Of a DNA stretch of 19,274 bases, positions 7,285 through 14,502 are shown piece after piece. The notes under the pieces are model-generated. The model had not been told where the DNA came from. It was given only the letters and a program-made list of their open reading frames with translations, and ran no database searches. The stretch's first letter is position 1. Each line of letters opens with the position of its first letter. This DNA is from JBAWVR01 sp037147155 (GTDB lineage: Bacteria; Patescibacteriota; Minisyncoccia; Phycocordibacterales; GWA1-40-21): the NCBI GenBank assembly GCA_037147155.1, contig JBAWVR010000011.1:1-19274 (forward strand), read 5' to 3'. A program made the translations under genes and the position numbers.

Positions 7285-8077
7285 TTTTCTTGGTCATGAC
7301 CGAAGAAATAGTAGTCACAAGACTTGGTGGATTCTTGGCATTTTTGTTGTAGTATTTTTATTGTTTACATTTACTGGACTTCGAGGTGCTTTGGTCTGGG
7401 TGGCCAAACCAATTTGGAAAGCTGAAAATAGTCTGATTTTATTCTGGCAAGATAGTTTTGAATTATTAAGTGCCAAAAAAACACTGGTAGAAGAAAATCG
7501 AAAACTCAAAGAAACCTTATTGAAGACCGACTACTATATTTTGGCTAGAGATTTTTTGCGGTCAGAAAATGATGATTTAAAGGAAGCCCTGGGTCGTAAA
7601 AGTGTCTCTCGTCAATCAGTTTTAGCTTATGTTTTAGTTAAGCCAGGCAAGACTCCGTATGATCAAATTATAATCGACGCGGGTGAAAATTTTGGTGTAG
7701 CAGTGGGTGACTTAATCTTAGCTGAAGGCTCAGTGGCAGTTGGCGAGGTGATTGAGGTGTTTGGTTCTACTGCCAAGGTTAGTTTGTATTCTTCTCCAAA
7801 TCGTAAACTCACCGTTCTTATTGGTCCAAATGCTGTTCAAGCTGATGCTGAAGGTTTGGGTGGAGGTAATTTCCGTGTTCGTCTACCAAAAGAAACTGGT
7901 ATTAAAGAGGGTGAGAATATTATTATTCCATCAATCTCTAACAATGTTTTTGGCGTAATTGAAAAAATAGAAAGTAGTGACACTGATACCTTCCAAGATA
8001 TTTATTTCAAGAGTCCTGTTAATATTTCCGAACTTCGTTTGGTAGAAGTCGTCAAGGGTTTGGGTAATAAAAAATAA
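7262..8077 (+). CDS. mreC: Rod-shape protein MreC
   Basis: 271 aa, usual length. Bitopic membrane protein that links MreB to PBP2 in the elongasome. There is a short cytoplasmic N-terminus, a single membrane segment (about 22-40, WWILGIFVVVFLLFTFTGL), a heptad-like coiled-coil region (about 60-105, with KKTLVEENRKLKETLLKTDY), then two beta domains containing the typical YDQIIIDAGENFGVAVGD and GLGGGNFRVRLP segments. The ATG at 7262 lies within the mreB end; no other Met precedes the membrane segment, so this start is preferred. The gene is followed 3 nt later by mreD. Confidence 0.94.
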   Translation: MNFPQRNNFLGHDRRNSSHKTWWILGIFVVVFLLFTFTGLRGALVWVAKPIWKAENSLILFWQDSFELLSAKKTLVEENRKLKETLLKTDYYILARDFLRSENDDLKEALGRKSVSRQSVLAYVLVKPGKTPYDQIIIDAGENFGVAVGDLILAEGSVAVGEVIEVFGSTAKVSLYSSPNRKLTVLIGPNAVQADAEGLGGGNFRVRLPKETGIKEGENIIIPSISNNVFGVIEKIESSDTDTFQDIYFKSPVNISELRLVEVVKGLGNKK

Positions 8078-8080
8078 CAA

Positions 8081-8338
8081 ATGAAGCGTTTTTTGTATAA
8101 TTGTTTAGTAGTTTTTTCCATTTTTATCTTCCCGTGGTGGGTAGCGTCTTTCTTGTTGCTCGCTGGAATCTTTTTGTTTGCAACTTATGCTGAAATACTT
8201 TTTTGTGCCTTAGCCTTGGATATTTTATACACAACCCTCGGCACTGGTTTTTTTGCCTCACACATTTTTGTAATCATCGGTCTAATTATTTTTGTCGTAT
8301 CAATACCGCTGAAGGAGAGGCTAAATTTTTATAATTAA
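8081..8338 (+). CDS. mreD: Short MreD-like membrane protein
   Basis: 85 aa, almost entirely hydrophobic, with about three membrane segments (about 7-33, 36-55, 59-77) and a charged end (LKERLNFYN). MreD is usually ~160 aa with five or six segments, so this is about half-size. Assignment rests mainly on position: 3 nt after mreC and immediately before the PBP2 gene, exactly where mreD sits in mreBCD-mrdA operons. No internal frameshift is evident, and the next gene starts right after the stop, so it looks like a natural short form. It has no SD (aataacaaATG). It could instead be an unrelated small membrane protein occupying the mreD slot. Confidence 0.65.
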   Translation: MKRFLYNCLVVFSIFIFPWWVASFLLLAGIFLFATYAEILFCALALDILYTTLGTGFFASHIFVIIGLIIFVVSIPLKERLNFYN

Positions 8339-10063
8339 ATGTGGAAATTATTCAAGATCTTTAAAAAAAGCAGTCGAACGAAGTATCATCAGGATTTAGA
8401 CCCAGATGAAATTTTGTTGGATTCAACAAATTTGGCTGGACACAATAGAGATCAATTTGAGGGGCGTTTAGAAAAACCAATTTCTCGAGCTTCGATTTAT
8501 GGTCTTGGTATTTTTGTATTGATACTGATTACTGCTTATGCGGGGCGTATTGGTTGGCTTCAGGTGATTGATGGTAATACTTATGCAGAGCGTAGTGAAA
8601 AAAACTTCCTTCGTAATACTCTTATTTTTGCTGAACGTGGTATGTTTTTGGACCGTGAGGGTAAAGCTTTGGCATGGAATGATGTAAATAAAGATAGTAC
8701 CGATGCTTATAACTTAAGAAAATATGCTGACAAGTTTGGCATATCTAGTATTTTGGGCTACGTCAAATATCCCATGAAAGACAAATATGGTTTTTATTTT
8801 AGTGATGTTTTGGAAGGTAAGGATGGATTAGAAAAATATTTTAATACAGAATTGTCCGGTCAAGATGGTCTTAGAATCGTAGAGGTAAACGCTTTAAATA
8901 AAGTCGTATCAGAGAGCACTGTTCGTCCACCAGAAAATGGGAAAAATATTACTTTATCCATTGATGTGGATTTGCAGCACAATTTGTATCGTATTATGGA
9001 TGAATTGACCAAGCAGATTGGTTTTGGTGGTGGTTCAGCAGTTATTATGAATGTTAAAACTGGAGAAATTGTAGCCATGGTCAATTATCCAGAGTATTCG
9101 TCTCAAGCCATGACAGATGGAAACACAAATTTAATTAATAGCTATTTGAAGAATAAGAATAAACCATTTTTAAATCGTGCCATTAATGGTATCTATGCTC
9201 CAGGTTCAACTGTAAAGCCATTCATGTCACTGGCAGGACTTAACGAAAAAATTATTGACCCCCTAACAAATATTTATAGCTCTGGTCAATTGGTTTTGCC
9301 CAATCCCTATGACCCATCTAACCCATCCATTTTTAGGGACTGGAAAGCCCATGGATATGTTGATATGAGAAAAGCCATTGCTGTGTCATCAGACGAATAC
9401 TTTTATCGTTTGGGTGGTGGTTTTGAGCCAGACAAACAAAAAGGTTTAGGTATCACTCTGATAGATAAATATATGAAGTTGTTTGGTTTTGGTGAGGCAG
9501 TTAAGGAAAAGTTTTTTAATGGTGCCAATGGAACCATACCGACACCAGAATGGAAAGCATTAAATTTTAAGGATGGTGTTTGGCGCGTGGGTGACACCTA
9601 TCACACATCAATCGGACAGTACGGTTTTTTGATTAGTCCAATTCAGATGGTAAGGGCGGACGCAATTATTGCCACAGATGGAAAAATTGTTGAACCAACT
9701 ATTCTAAAGGCTGGCCCGGACGACGTGCCGAATATTACTGGCCAAGTTGATATTGATCCATCATATTTTAAAATTGTTAAAGAGGGAATGAGAATGGGAG
9801 TCGAGGCTGATTTTGGTACCGTTAAATTGCTTAATTTTAAAGAAATCTCAGTAGCTTCAAAAACTGGTACAGCGGAAATCGATGAGGGTGTGCCAAAGGT
9901 AAACTCTTGGGTGACTGGATTCTTCCCATACGAGAATCCAAAGTATGCTTTTACTGTGGTAATGGAGAGAGGGCCGATCAAAAGCGACCTTGGAGCCACT
10001 CGTGTTATGAAAGGTCTATTTGAATGGCTGATAGTTTATAAACCAGAATTCTTAAAAAACTGA
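8339..10063 (+). CDS. mrdA: Penicillin-binding protein 2 (elongation-specific transpeptidase)
   Basis: 574 aa, class B PBP that crosslinks peptidoglycan during elongation. One membrane segment (about 52-69) is followed by the N-terminal dimerisation domain starting with AERGMFLDREG (usual form RGxIxDRNG), then the transpeptidase. Active-site motifs are intact: S290-T-V-K293, S350-S-D352 (the SxD form typical of PBP2) and K508-T-G. A cytoplasmic extension of ~50 charged residues (DPDEILLDSTNLAGHNRDQF, residues 21-40) precedes the membrane segment and is unusual compared with well-studied PBP2. It abuts mreD with no gap and ends the proS-mre operon. The TGA stop shows that the code is standard. 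Confidence 0.94.
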   Translation: MWKLFKIFKKSSRTKYHQDLDPDEILLDSTNLAGHNRDQFEGRLEKPISRASIYGLGIFVLILITAYAGRIGWLQVIDGNTYAERSEKNFLRNTLIFAERGMFLDREGKALAWNDVNKDSTDAYNLRKYADKFGISSILGYVKYPMKDKYGFYFSDVLEGKDGLEKYFNTELSGQDGLRIVEVNALNKVVSESTVRPPENGKNITLSIDVDLQHNLYRIMDELTKQIGFGGGSAVIMNVKTGEIVAMVNYPEYSSQAMTDGNTNLINSYLKNKNKPFLNRAINGIYAPGSTVKPFMSLAGLNEKIIDPLTNIYSSGQLVLPNPYDPSNPSIFRDWKAHGYVDMRKAIAVSSDEYFYRLGGGFEPDKQKGLGITLIDKYMKLFGFGEAVKEKFFNGANGTIPTPEWKALNFKDGVWRVGDTYHTSIGQYGFLISPIQMVRADAIIATDGKIVEPTILKAGPDDVPNITGQVDIDPSYFKIVKEGMRMGVEADFGTVKLLNFKEISVASKTGTAEIDEGVPKVNSWVTGFFPYENPKYAFTVVMERGPIKSDLGATRVMKGLFEWLIVYKPEFLKN

Positions 10064-10071
10064 TGTCAGGA

Positions 10072-10100
10072 TTGACTTCTTTGTCAAAATCCGCTAGAAT
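10072..10100 (+). promoter_or_regulatory. greA-lysS promoter
   Basis: TTGACT (10072-10077), exact 17-bp spacer, TAGAAT (10095-10100): a textbook sigma-70-type promoter just after the mrdA stop. Predicted start near 10107 gives a ~26-nt leader. A small inverted repeat TTGAC-6 nt-GTCAA (10072-10086) overlaps the -35 and could be an operator, though it is short. Confidence 0.75.
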
Positions 10101-10132
10101 ATAGCCACAATTTACTATATAACAATAACCAA

Positions 10133-10609
10133 ATGAAGACTGATCAAGAATTTTTGTCAAAAGAAAAACATGATGAATTCGTTAAAGAACTCGAATTTTT
10201 AAAGACCATCAAACGTAAAGAAATTGCGGAGGATTTGGACTACGCTCGTTCTCTTGGTGACTTGTCCGAAAACGCTGAATACCAGGAAGCTCGCGAGGCT
10301 CAAGCAGCTCTCGAAGACCGTATTTCTAAACTAGAAAACATTGTCAAAAATGCTACCATTGTGTCAGAACACACTCATGGTAATGTTGTGGTTATTGGTT
10401 CTACTATCGTTGTTGCTAAGAAGGGTGACAAGACTGAAAAAACTTTTAAAATTGTCGGTTCAGAAGAAGCTGATATGGCAAGTGGAAAAATCTCCAACCG
10501 TTCTCCTTTTGGTGTAGCTGCTCTTGGTAAAAAGAAAGGAGAAGATTTTTCTTTTGCTTCTCCAAATGGTCAAATGACCTACAAGCTTGTTGATCTTATC
10601 AATAACTAA
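10133..10609 (+). CDS. greA: Transcription elongation factor GreA
   Basis: 158 aa, standard length. GreA inserts its coiled coil into the RNA polymerase secondary channel and stimulates cleavage of backtracked RNA. The N-terminal coiled coil carries the tip motif GDLSENAEY (42-50) with the acidic residues needed for cleavage. The C-terminal FKBP-like domain contains IVGSEEADMASGKISNRSPF and GVAALGKKKGEDF. The ATG at 10133 has an A-rich, SD-less upstream (aataaccaaATG). It has its own promoter and is 9 nt upstream of lysS; a greA-lysS pair is also known in other bacteria. Confidence 0.97.
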   Translation: MKTDQEFLSKEKHDEFVKELEFLKTIKRKEIAEDLDYARSLGDLSENAEYQEAREAQAALEDRISKLENIVKNATIVSEHTHGNVVVIGSTIVVAKKGDKTEKTFKIVGSEEADMASGKISNRSPFGVAALGKKKGEDFSFASPNGQMTYKLVDLINN

Positions 10610-10618
10610 ATAAATTTT

Positions 10619-12178
10619 ATGTCTTCTTTGGAAGAAATTAGAGATGTGCGTATTCAAAAAATGAATGCACTCAAGGCTAAGGGTATTAATCCATTTCCTG
10701 CTGAGTGTCATCGCGATATGACTATCATGTCGGCGATTAGTGACTTTGATGCGCTAGTTACTTCCAATAAAGAAAAAACTCTGGCTGGTCGCGTGATGTC
10801 ACTCCGTCCTCAGGGTGGTTTGGTTTTCTTTCACTTTACTGATGGCACAGGATCATTTCAGGGGCTTTTGAAAAAGGATGAAATGTCCGAAGCCGTTTTT
10901 GACTTGTTCGCTGAGTCTGTGGACATTGGTGACTTTGTTGAAGTGACTGGTACACTCTTTTTGACCAAGCGCAATGAACGCACAGTCAAAGTGACAGCCT
11001 GGAATATGTTGGCCAAGTCTTTGCGTCCATTGCCTGACAAGTGGGATGGTCTCCAAGATGAAGAATTACGTTTACGCAATCGCTATTTAGATATTATTGC
11101 CAATCCCGAAGTACGTGAGATGATTGAACGCCGATCAAAATTCTGGTCAGCAACTCGCGATTTTTTGGTGGAGAAAGGTTTTATGGAAGTAGATACTCCA
11201 ACCTTGGAAAACGTGGCTGGTGGTGCTGAAGCTAAGCCTTTTGCTACTCATCACAATGCTTTGGATTTGGATGTATTCCTTCGTATCTCACCAGAGCTTT
11301 GGCTTAAGCGTCTCATGATTGCCGGTTTTCCAAAAGTGTTTGAAATCGGAAAAGTTTTCCGTAATGAGGGTATGGATGCTGAACACTTGCAAGACTATAT
11401 GCATATGGAGTTTTACTGGGCCTATTCTGATTACAATGAAGGCATGGATTTTGTCCGTGACTTTTATCGCCATATCGCTGACAAAACTTTCGGTACTACA
11501 AAATTTACGATTAAAGATTTTGAAATTGATTTGGCTAGTGATTGGCAGGTTTACGACTTCGCTTCAATTATCAAAGAGAAAACTGGTGTGGATATTTTTA
11601 ATACCAATATTGAAGAAATTGAGGCAAAACTTCGTGAGCTCAAAGTAGAATATGATAAGAAAGGTTTTAATACCACTCGTGGTATAGACAATCTCTGGAA
11701 ATTCTGCCGCAAACAAATCGGTGGCCCAGGCTTCTTGATTAATGTCCCAGTTTTTATGGAACCTTTGGCCAAGCGTTCTCGTACCAATCCCGACCTTGTA
11801 GAGCGTTTCCAGGTCATTCTAGCTGGTTCTGAGATGGGTAAGGGCTTTAGCGAGCTCAATGACCCACTAGATCAAGCCGGGCGCTTTGCAGACCAAGCTA
11901 AGCTTCGTGAGGCAGGGGATGATGAAGCTCAGATGAACGATACAGATTTTGTCGAGGCGATGGAGTACGGTATGCCACCAACCTTTGGTTTTGGTTTCTC
12001 TGAAAGATTGTTTAGCTTCCTTATGAACAAACCAGCTCGTGAAGCACAAATTTTTCCACTCATGCGTCCCAAGGATGGCAAGGTAGAAAAGACTAAAATT
12101 GCTGAAGAAAAAACTGAGGAAGTGAAACCAGTAGAAAAGAAAAAACATTCAGTAAAGAAAGCTCCGAAGGCAGAATAA
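10619..12178 (+). CDS. lysS: Class II lysyl-tRNA synthetase with a basic C-terminal tail
   Basis: 519 aa; charges tRNA-Lys with lysine. The N-terminal OB-fold anticodon domain (about 57-135) contains LAGRVMSLRPQGGLVFFHF. The catalytic domain includes RLRNRYLDIIANPEVR, motif 1 EVDTPTLENVAGGAEAKPF, motif 2 FEIGKVFRNEGMDAEHL (from F241, with R248) and motif 3 GFGFSER (457-463) leading to IFPLMRP (ending at residue 484). Ordinary LysRS ends shortly after that motif. Here ~35 Lys/Glu/Ala-rich residues follow (485-519, including KPVEKKKHSVKKAPKAE), an apparent disordered tail. The start follows greA by 9 nt (aataaattttATG, no SD). A strong terminator follows. Confidence 0.96.
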   Translation: MSSLEEIRDVRIQKMNALKAKGINPFPAECHRDMTIMSAISDFDALVTSNKEKTLAGRVMSLRPQGGLVFFHFTDGTGSFQGLLKKDEMSEAVFDLFAESVDIGDFVEVTGTLFLTKRNERTVKVTAWNMLAKSLRPLPDKWDGLQDEELRLRNRYLDIIANPEVREMIERRSKFWSATRDFLVEKGFMEVDTPTLENVAGGAEAKPFATHHNALDLDVFLRISPELWLKRLMIAGFPKVFEIGKVFRNEGMDAEHLQDYMHMEFYWAYSDYNEGMDFVRDFYRHIADKTFGTTKFTIKDFEIDLASDWQVYDFASIIKEKTGVDIFNTNIEEIEAKLRELKVEYDKKGFNTTRGIDNLWKFCRKQIGGPGFLINVPVFMEPLAKRSRTNPDLVERFQVILAGSEMGKGFSELNDPLDQAGRFADQAKLREAGDDEAQMNDTDFVEAMEYGMPPTFGFGFSERLFSFLMNKPAREAQIFPLMRPKDGKVEKTKIAEEKTEEVKPVEKKKHSVKKAPKAE

Positions 12179-12186
12179 GATAAAGT

Positions 12187-12224
12187 AAAAACCACCGAAC
12201 GCTTCGCGTTCGGTGGTTTTTCTT
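12187..12224 (+). terminator. Intrinsic terminator after lysS
   Basis: ACCACCGAACG (12191-12201) pairs with CGTTCGGTGGT (12207-12217), flanked by an A-run and followed by TTTTTCTTT. It closes the greA-lysS operon. Confidence 0.88.
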
Positions 12225-12246
12225 TCATTGCCTTTGCTCATTTTAA

Positions 12247-12273
12247 AAGTGTGAAGGTGTAACCTTCACACTT
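12247..12273 (-). terminator. Hairpin, probable second terminator for the minus-strand gene
   Basis: Perfect 12-bp stem AAGTGTGAAGGT / ACCTTCACACTT with a 3-nt loop (12259-12261). On the minus strand it is followed by a short T tract (CTTTTAAAA), so it fits as a back-up terminator for the gene at 12338-12817; on the plus strand no T tract follows. Confidence 0.55.
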
Positions 12274-12280
12274 GAGAATA

Positions 12281-12313
12281 AGAAAATCGGCAACCTTGAT
12301 AGGGTTGCCGATT
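12281..12313 (-). terminator. Intrinsic terminator of the 12338-12817 gene
   Basis: AATCGGCAACC (12285-12295) pairs with GGTTGCCGATT (12303-12313), loop 7 nt. Read on the minus strand the stem is followed by TTTTCTTATTC. It is 24 bp past the stop of the minus-strand gene. Confidence 0.75.
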
Positions 12314-12337
12314 CGATTTGACCTTTTATGGTCTGCG

Positions 12338-12817
12338 TTAGAAGATGACGCCGGGCCAGCTCATCTGGTTGCTGAGATTTTCGGTCTTAACCGACATTGC
12401 GTCGTACTGAGGTTGGAGTGATTTATCTTTCTGCACTTTGGCCCACAATTTTATCACTTCTTCCGAGTGTTCGTTGTACTTGATTCGAATCTCGATGTCG
12501 CGCAATTCCTTGGGCGTCAAATCGCGTTTGAGCAATTTGGCGGCCTTGGCGGTCATCACCTTGAGGTCAAGGTGTTTGCCGATGAAGCCGAGGTGAATCA
12601 TGTAGAACAAGGTTTTCTCGAGTTCCTGCTTGTTGAGCAAGGGAAGGATCTTATAGATATTTCCTTCCTCGGCGATGAGCAAAAGCTGGAGTTTTTCTCC
12701 GCGGAGAACCTTTGTCTGAAGTCCCTTGGCTCGTTCGCGGATGACGTGCTTGGCATCGGCCAAGATAGCATCGCGCTCCTCAAAACTCAATACCTTCATA
12801 CCAGATTTCTTCTTCAT
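12338..12817 (-). CDS. Hypothetical helical protein (accessory island)
   Basis: 159 aa, not recognised. Predicted almost all alpha-helical, rich in Lys, Glu and Leu, with no membrane segment or signal peptide. Notable stretches are RDAILADAKHVIRERAKG (15-32), LLPLLNKQELEKTLFYMIHL in the middle and RDLTPKELRDIEIRIKY before a basic helix; it ends in SWPGVIF. Unlike the housekeeping genes it has a strong SD (AAGGAG, then AAACAACAC before ATG). It also appears somewhat richer in G+C than its neighbours. It is divergent from the 13023 gene and has its own promoter and terminators, so it is an independent unit. A DNA- or protein-binding role is possible but nothing identifies it. Confidence 0.78.
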   Translation of the reverse strand: MKKKSGMKVLSFEERDAILADAKHVIRERAKGLQTKVLRGEKLQLLLIAEEGNIYKILPLLNKQELEKTLFYMIHLGFIGKHLDLKVMTAKAAKLLKRDLTPKELRDIEIRIKYNEHSEEVIKLWAKVQKDKSLQPQYDAMSVKTENLSNQMSWPGVIF

Positions 12818-12891
12818 GTGTTGTTTCTCCTTCTTGGTTACCAGTCATGAAACTGGGATTGTTTGTTAGAACTTATATCGACGATTCCTAG

Positions 12892-12922
12892 ACTATAGCA
12901 CACTACTTTGATGTTTTGTCAA
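12892..12922 (-). promoter_or_regulatory. Promoter for the 12338-12817 gene
   Basis: Minus strand: consensus TTGACA (12922-12917), 19-bp spacer ending in TGC, then TATAGT (12897-12892), an extended -10. Start near 12885 gives a ~68-nt leader. The leader contains ATCGTCGATAT (12885-12875), nearly identical to a leader motif of the 13560-13949 gene. Confidence 0.5.
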
Positions 12923-12939
12923 TGATAGTATGGAGTAGG

Positions 12940-12974
12940 TTGACATAAACGTTATTATATCGTAGCCTTATACT
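12940..12974 (+). promoter_or_regulatory. Putative promoter of the 13023 gene
   Basis: Consensus TTGACA (12940-12945). At 17-bp spacing is TAGCCT (12963-12968), and slightly further TATACT (12969-12974). Which hexamer is the -10 is unclear. The arrangement TTGACAT-16-TAGYCTT recurs before the 14117 gene. Confidence 0.4.
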
Positions 12975-13022
12975 AGATTTGGTTTTCTCACACAGTGTAA
13001 TCCACAGAAAGGTAGGCAAAAC

Positions 13023-13478
13023 ATGAAGAAAAAAGTGACTAGCCAGGTACCAGAGCGTGACAATAGTTTGCCGACAGTTTTGAGCAAAAGATTGAATTTG
13101 ACCAGTAAAAACAAAATGGTCAAGAATTTTTTGGCCAAAGCAACAGGTCACGAAAGAGATGAAGTTCTACTGGCGCTCGAGGTAATGACCAATTTGGCTA
13201 TTGCGGCTAAGAATGGCCAGTTGGAATTCTGCTTCGTTTCGCTTTTCAAAAAGCTCAATCAAGATGAGATTCTGCTGACTATTGTGCATGAAGTGTCATA
13301 TGCTCTGCGGCTCAATCGGCAACGCTATACATATGCTCTGAATGCTCACAAAAACCACACCTGTTCAAAAAAGATTGCTGAGCCACGCTGGCTCACCCGC
13401 AAGGAGGTCACTGAAAAGTACCTCGGTCAGCATCCCGATACTCGCAAATGGGTTACAGAAGAAGACTTGGTCCGATAG
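13023..13478 (+). CDS. Hypothetical protein (accessory island)
   Basis: 151 aa, not recognised. Basic and soluble; no membrane segment. The N-terminal ~45 residues are Lys/Thr/Asn-rich. A central helical block (about 44-95) contains EVLLALEVMTNLAIAAKNGQ and DEILLTIVHEVSYAL. HEVSY is not a proper HExxH metalloprotease site because the second His is Tyr. The C-terminus has WLTRKEVTEKYLG and RKWVTEEDLVR. WLTRKEV...KYL loosely resembles a helix-turn-helix such as that in excisionase-like proteins, but the match is weak. The leader holds purine-rich GAAAGGTAGG ahead of the ATG, a weak SD. It is divergent from the 12338-12817 gene and followed by its own terminator. Confidence 0.72.
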   Translation: MKKKVTSQVPERDNSLPTVLSKRLNLTSKNKMVKNFLAKATGHERDEVLLALEVMTNLAIAAKNGQLEFCFVSLFKKLNQDEILLTIVHEVSYALRLNRQRYTYALNAHKNHTCSKKIAEPRWLTRKEVTEKYLGQHPDTRKWVTEEDLVR

Positions 13479-13501
13479 GGCAAATGATTCACCGTCCGTA
13501 T

Positions 13502-13528
13502 AGCCACCCGTCCCATGGGTGGTTTTTT
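13502..13528 (+). terminator. Intrinsic terminator of the 13023 gene
   Basis: CCACCC (13504-13509), loop of 7, GGGTGG (13517-13522), then TTTTTT. The GCCACCC/GGGTGGY stem is nearly the same as that ending the 14117 gene. Confidence 0.82.
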
Positions 13529-13533
13529 GTCAT

Positions 13534-13561
13534 AAAAAACAGCCTCTGCCACAGGCTGTTT
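13534..13561 (-). terminator. Intrinsic terminator of the 13560-13949 gene
   Basis: AAACAGCCT (13537-13545) pairs with AGGCTGTTT (13553-13561); on the minus strand the stem is followed by a T run (complement of 13534-13539). It overlaps the stop codon of the minus-strand gene and lies back-to-back with the plus-strand terminator. Confidence 0.8.
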
Positions 13562-13949
13562 AAGTTTCTAGTATTTTAAAAAAGACGAGTGGGGAGTGAA
13601 GTAAACTTTCTGCATTTTCTACTCTGTGAACATGACCCTCCAATATCCACGGGTCAGTTATTGTTTCTGTTTCTTTGGCTAGTCTGTCTATCTCATTACG
13701 GTGTTCAGTGTCTTCCAATTCTTCATCTGAAAGTTTTCTGCCCAGTTTTAGACATATAGCTTCTACTAGTATTCCTCTCTCTGTCGAATCTTGTGGTTCG
13801 TAACTTGCGGAATAAATCACTTGATGGAAAAGTTCTTCAAGTTCCTCTCGATTTAATTTGTTGGCAAAGTCTATTAGTTCAGTTGTTGTTGAATGGGTGA
13901 GTTTATAATTCAACTCCCCACGACAAAAGTTTTGCTTTGGTGCGTTCAT
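13560..13949 (-). CDS. Hypothetical acidic protein (accessory island)
   Basis: 129 aa, not recognised. Acidic and helical, with Glu/Leu-rich segments: TTTELIDFANKLNREELEEL (about 21-40), ILVEAICLKLGRKLSDEELE and HRNEIDRLAKETETITDPW. No membrane segment or metal motif is seen. It has a clear SD (TAGGAG, then AATCAAC before ATG), in contrast to the housekeeping genes. The leader carries ATCGTTGATAT (13999-13989), matching a motif in the leader of the 12338-12817 gene. It is divergent from the 14117 gene. TTGACT (14022-14017) is a possible -35 without a convincing -10. Function unknown. Confidence 0.75.
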   Translation of the reverse strand: MNAPKQNFCRGELNYKLTHSTTTELIDFANKLNREELEELFHQVIYSASYEPQDSTERGILVEAICLKLGRKLSDEELEDTEHRNEIDRLAKETETITDPWILEGHVHRVENAESLLHSPLVFFKILET

Positions 13950-14030
13950 GTTGATTCTCCTATTATATTTTGTTTAAATAACTTTCTGATATCAACGATA
14001 TACCAATCTACCCAATAGTCAATTGCTGGA

Positions 14031-14059
14031 TTGACATATTATTCATAGTATTCTAGTCT
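14031..14059 (+). promoter_or_regulatory. Putative promoter of the 14117 gene
   Basis: TTGACA (14031-14036), 17 bp, TAGTCT (14054-14059), followed by TTACATTAGAT. The same layout (TTGACAT, TAGCCT, then TATACTAGAT) precedes the 13023 gene. TAGTCT is a poor -10, so the true element may differ. Confidence 0.4.
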
Positions 14060-14116
14060 TTACATTAGATGTTTTTTAGTGTCGTACCCCCCCCAACAAG
14101 GAAGTCGAGGAAAAAA

Positions 14117-14491
14117 ATGAAAAATGTACCAATAAAGGGTCTTAGCCAGGCTAAGCGAAAGGCAAAAAAGGAGAAGGATAGAAAAGAAAGAGCGGAGGCT
14201 GACTTTGCTACCGAACGAAACCAAAAACACTGCCACCACCGCTTCGAACCGGTAATGCGTTTTGATCGCAACTACAAAGCAACGATTGAGGGCGAGGCAG
14301 GTGACACAATTCTCAAGTCTTTCAGGTGCAAGGATTGCGGTAAGACAAAGCCTCGGCCAATAGGAAGACCATGGGATGTCTGCTATAAGTGCGGCGGGGA
14401 TATGGTATATGATTCGCATTTTCTTATCGGTAACGCAAAGTGCGATCTTCACAAGTGTCCTAAATGTGGTCACGAATACGAGACTGCATAA
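14117..14491 (+). CDS. Hypothetical zinc-ribbon protein (accessory island)
   Basis: 124 aa from ATG 14117. This start is preferred over an in-frame ATG at 14069 because GAGG lies 7 nt upstream as an SD, and the extra 16 residues would be read through an eight-C tract. The N-terminal ~30 residues are highly basic (QAKRKAKKEKDRKERAEADF, 11-30), suggesting nucleic-acid or ribosome contact. The rest holds C71/C74 (CKDC), C89/C92 (CYKC), C109 and C114/C117 (CPKCGHEY), plus C39-H-H, i.e. probably two zinc sites. No known catalytic motif is seen. It has its own promoter and a GCCACCC/GGGTGGC terminator. Function unknown; a small RNA- or DNA-binding zinc protein is a reasonable guess. Confidence 0.78.
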   Translation: MKNVPIKGLSQAKRKAKKEKDRKERAEADFATERNQKHCHHRFEPVMRFDRNYKATIEGEAGDTILKSFRCKDCGKTKPRPIGRPWDVCYKCGGDMVYDSHFLIGNAKCDLHKCPKCGHEYETA

Positions 14492-14502
14492 TTGCCAGAC
14501 GC

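Noticed and set aside
9643..9999. 118-codon open frame antisense to mrdA
   Set aside because: Lies wholly within the conserved transpeptidase domain of PBP2 on the other strand; no signals of its own.
12995..13003. Second DnaA box (TAATCCACA) near the 13023 gene
   Set aside because: One mismatch at a conserved position and no supporting context.
13290..13304. HExxH zinc protease motif in the 13023 gene product
   Set aside because: The sequence is HEVSY; the second histidine is missing and no downstream ligand is evident.
14069..14116. Upstream ATG for the zinc-ribbon protein
   Set aside because: It would translate the eight-C tract and has no SD; ATG 14117 has GAGG at good distance.
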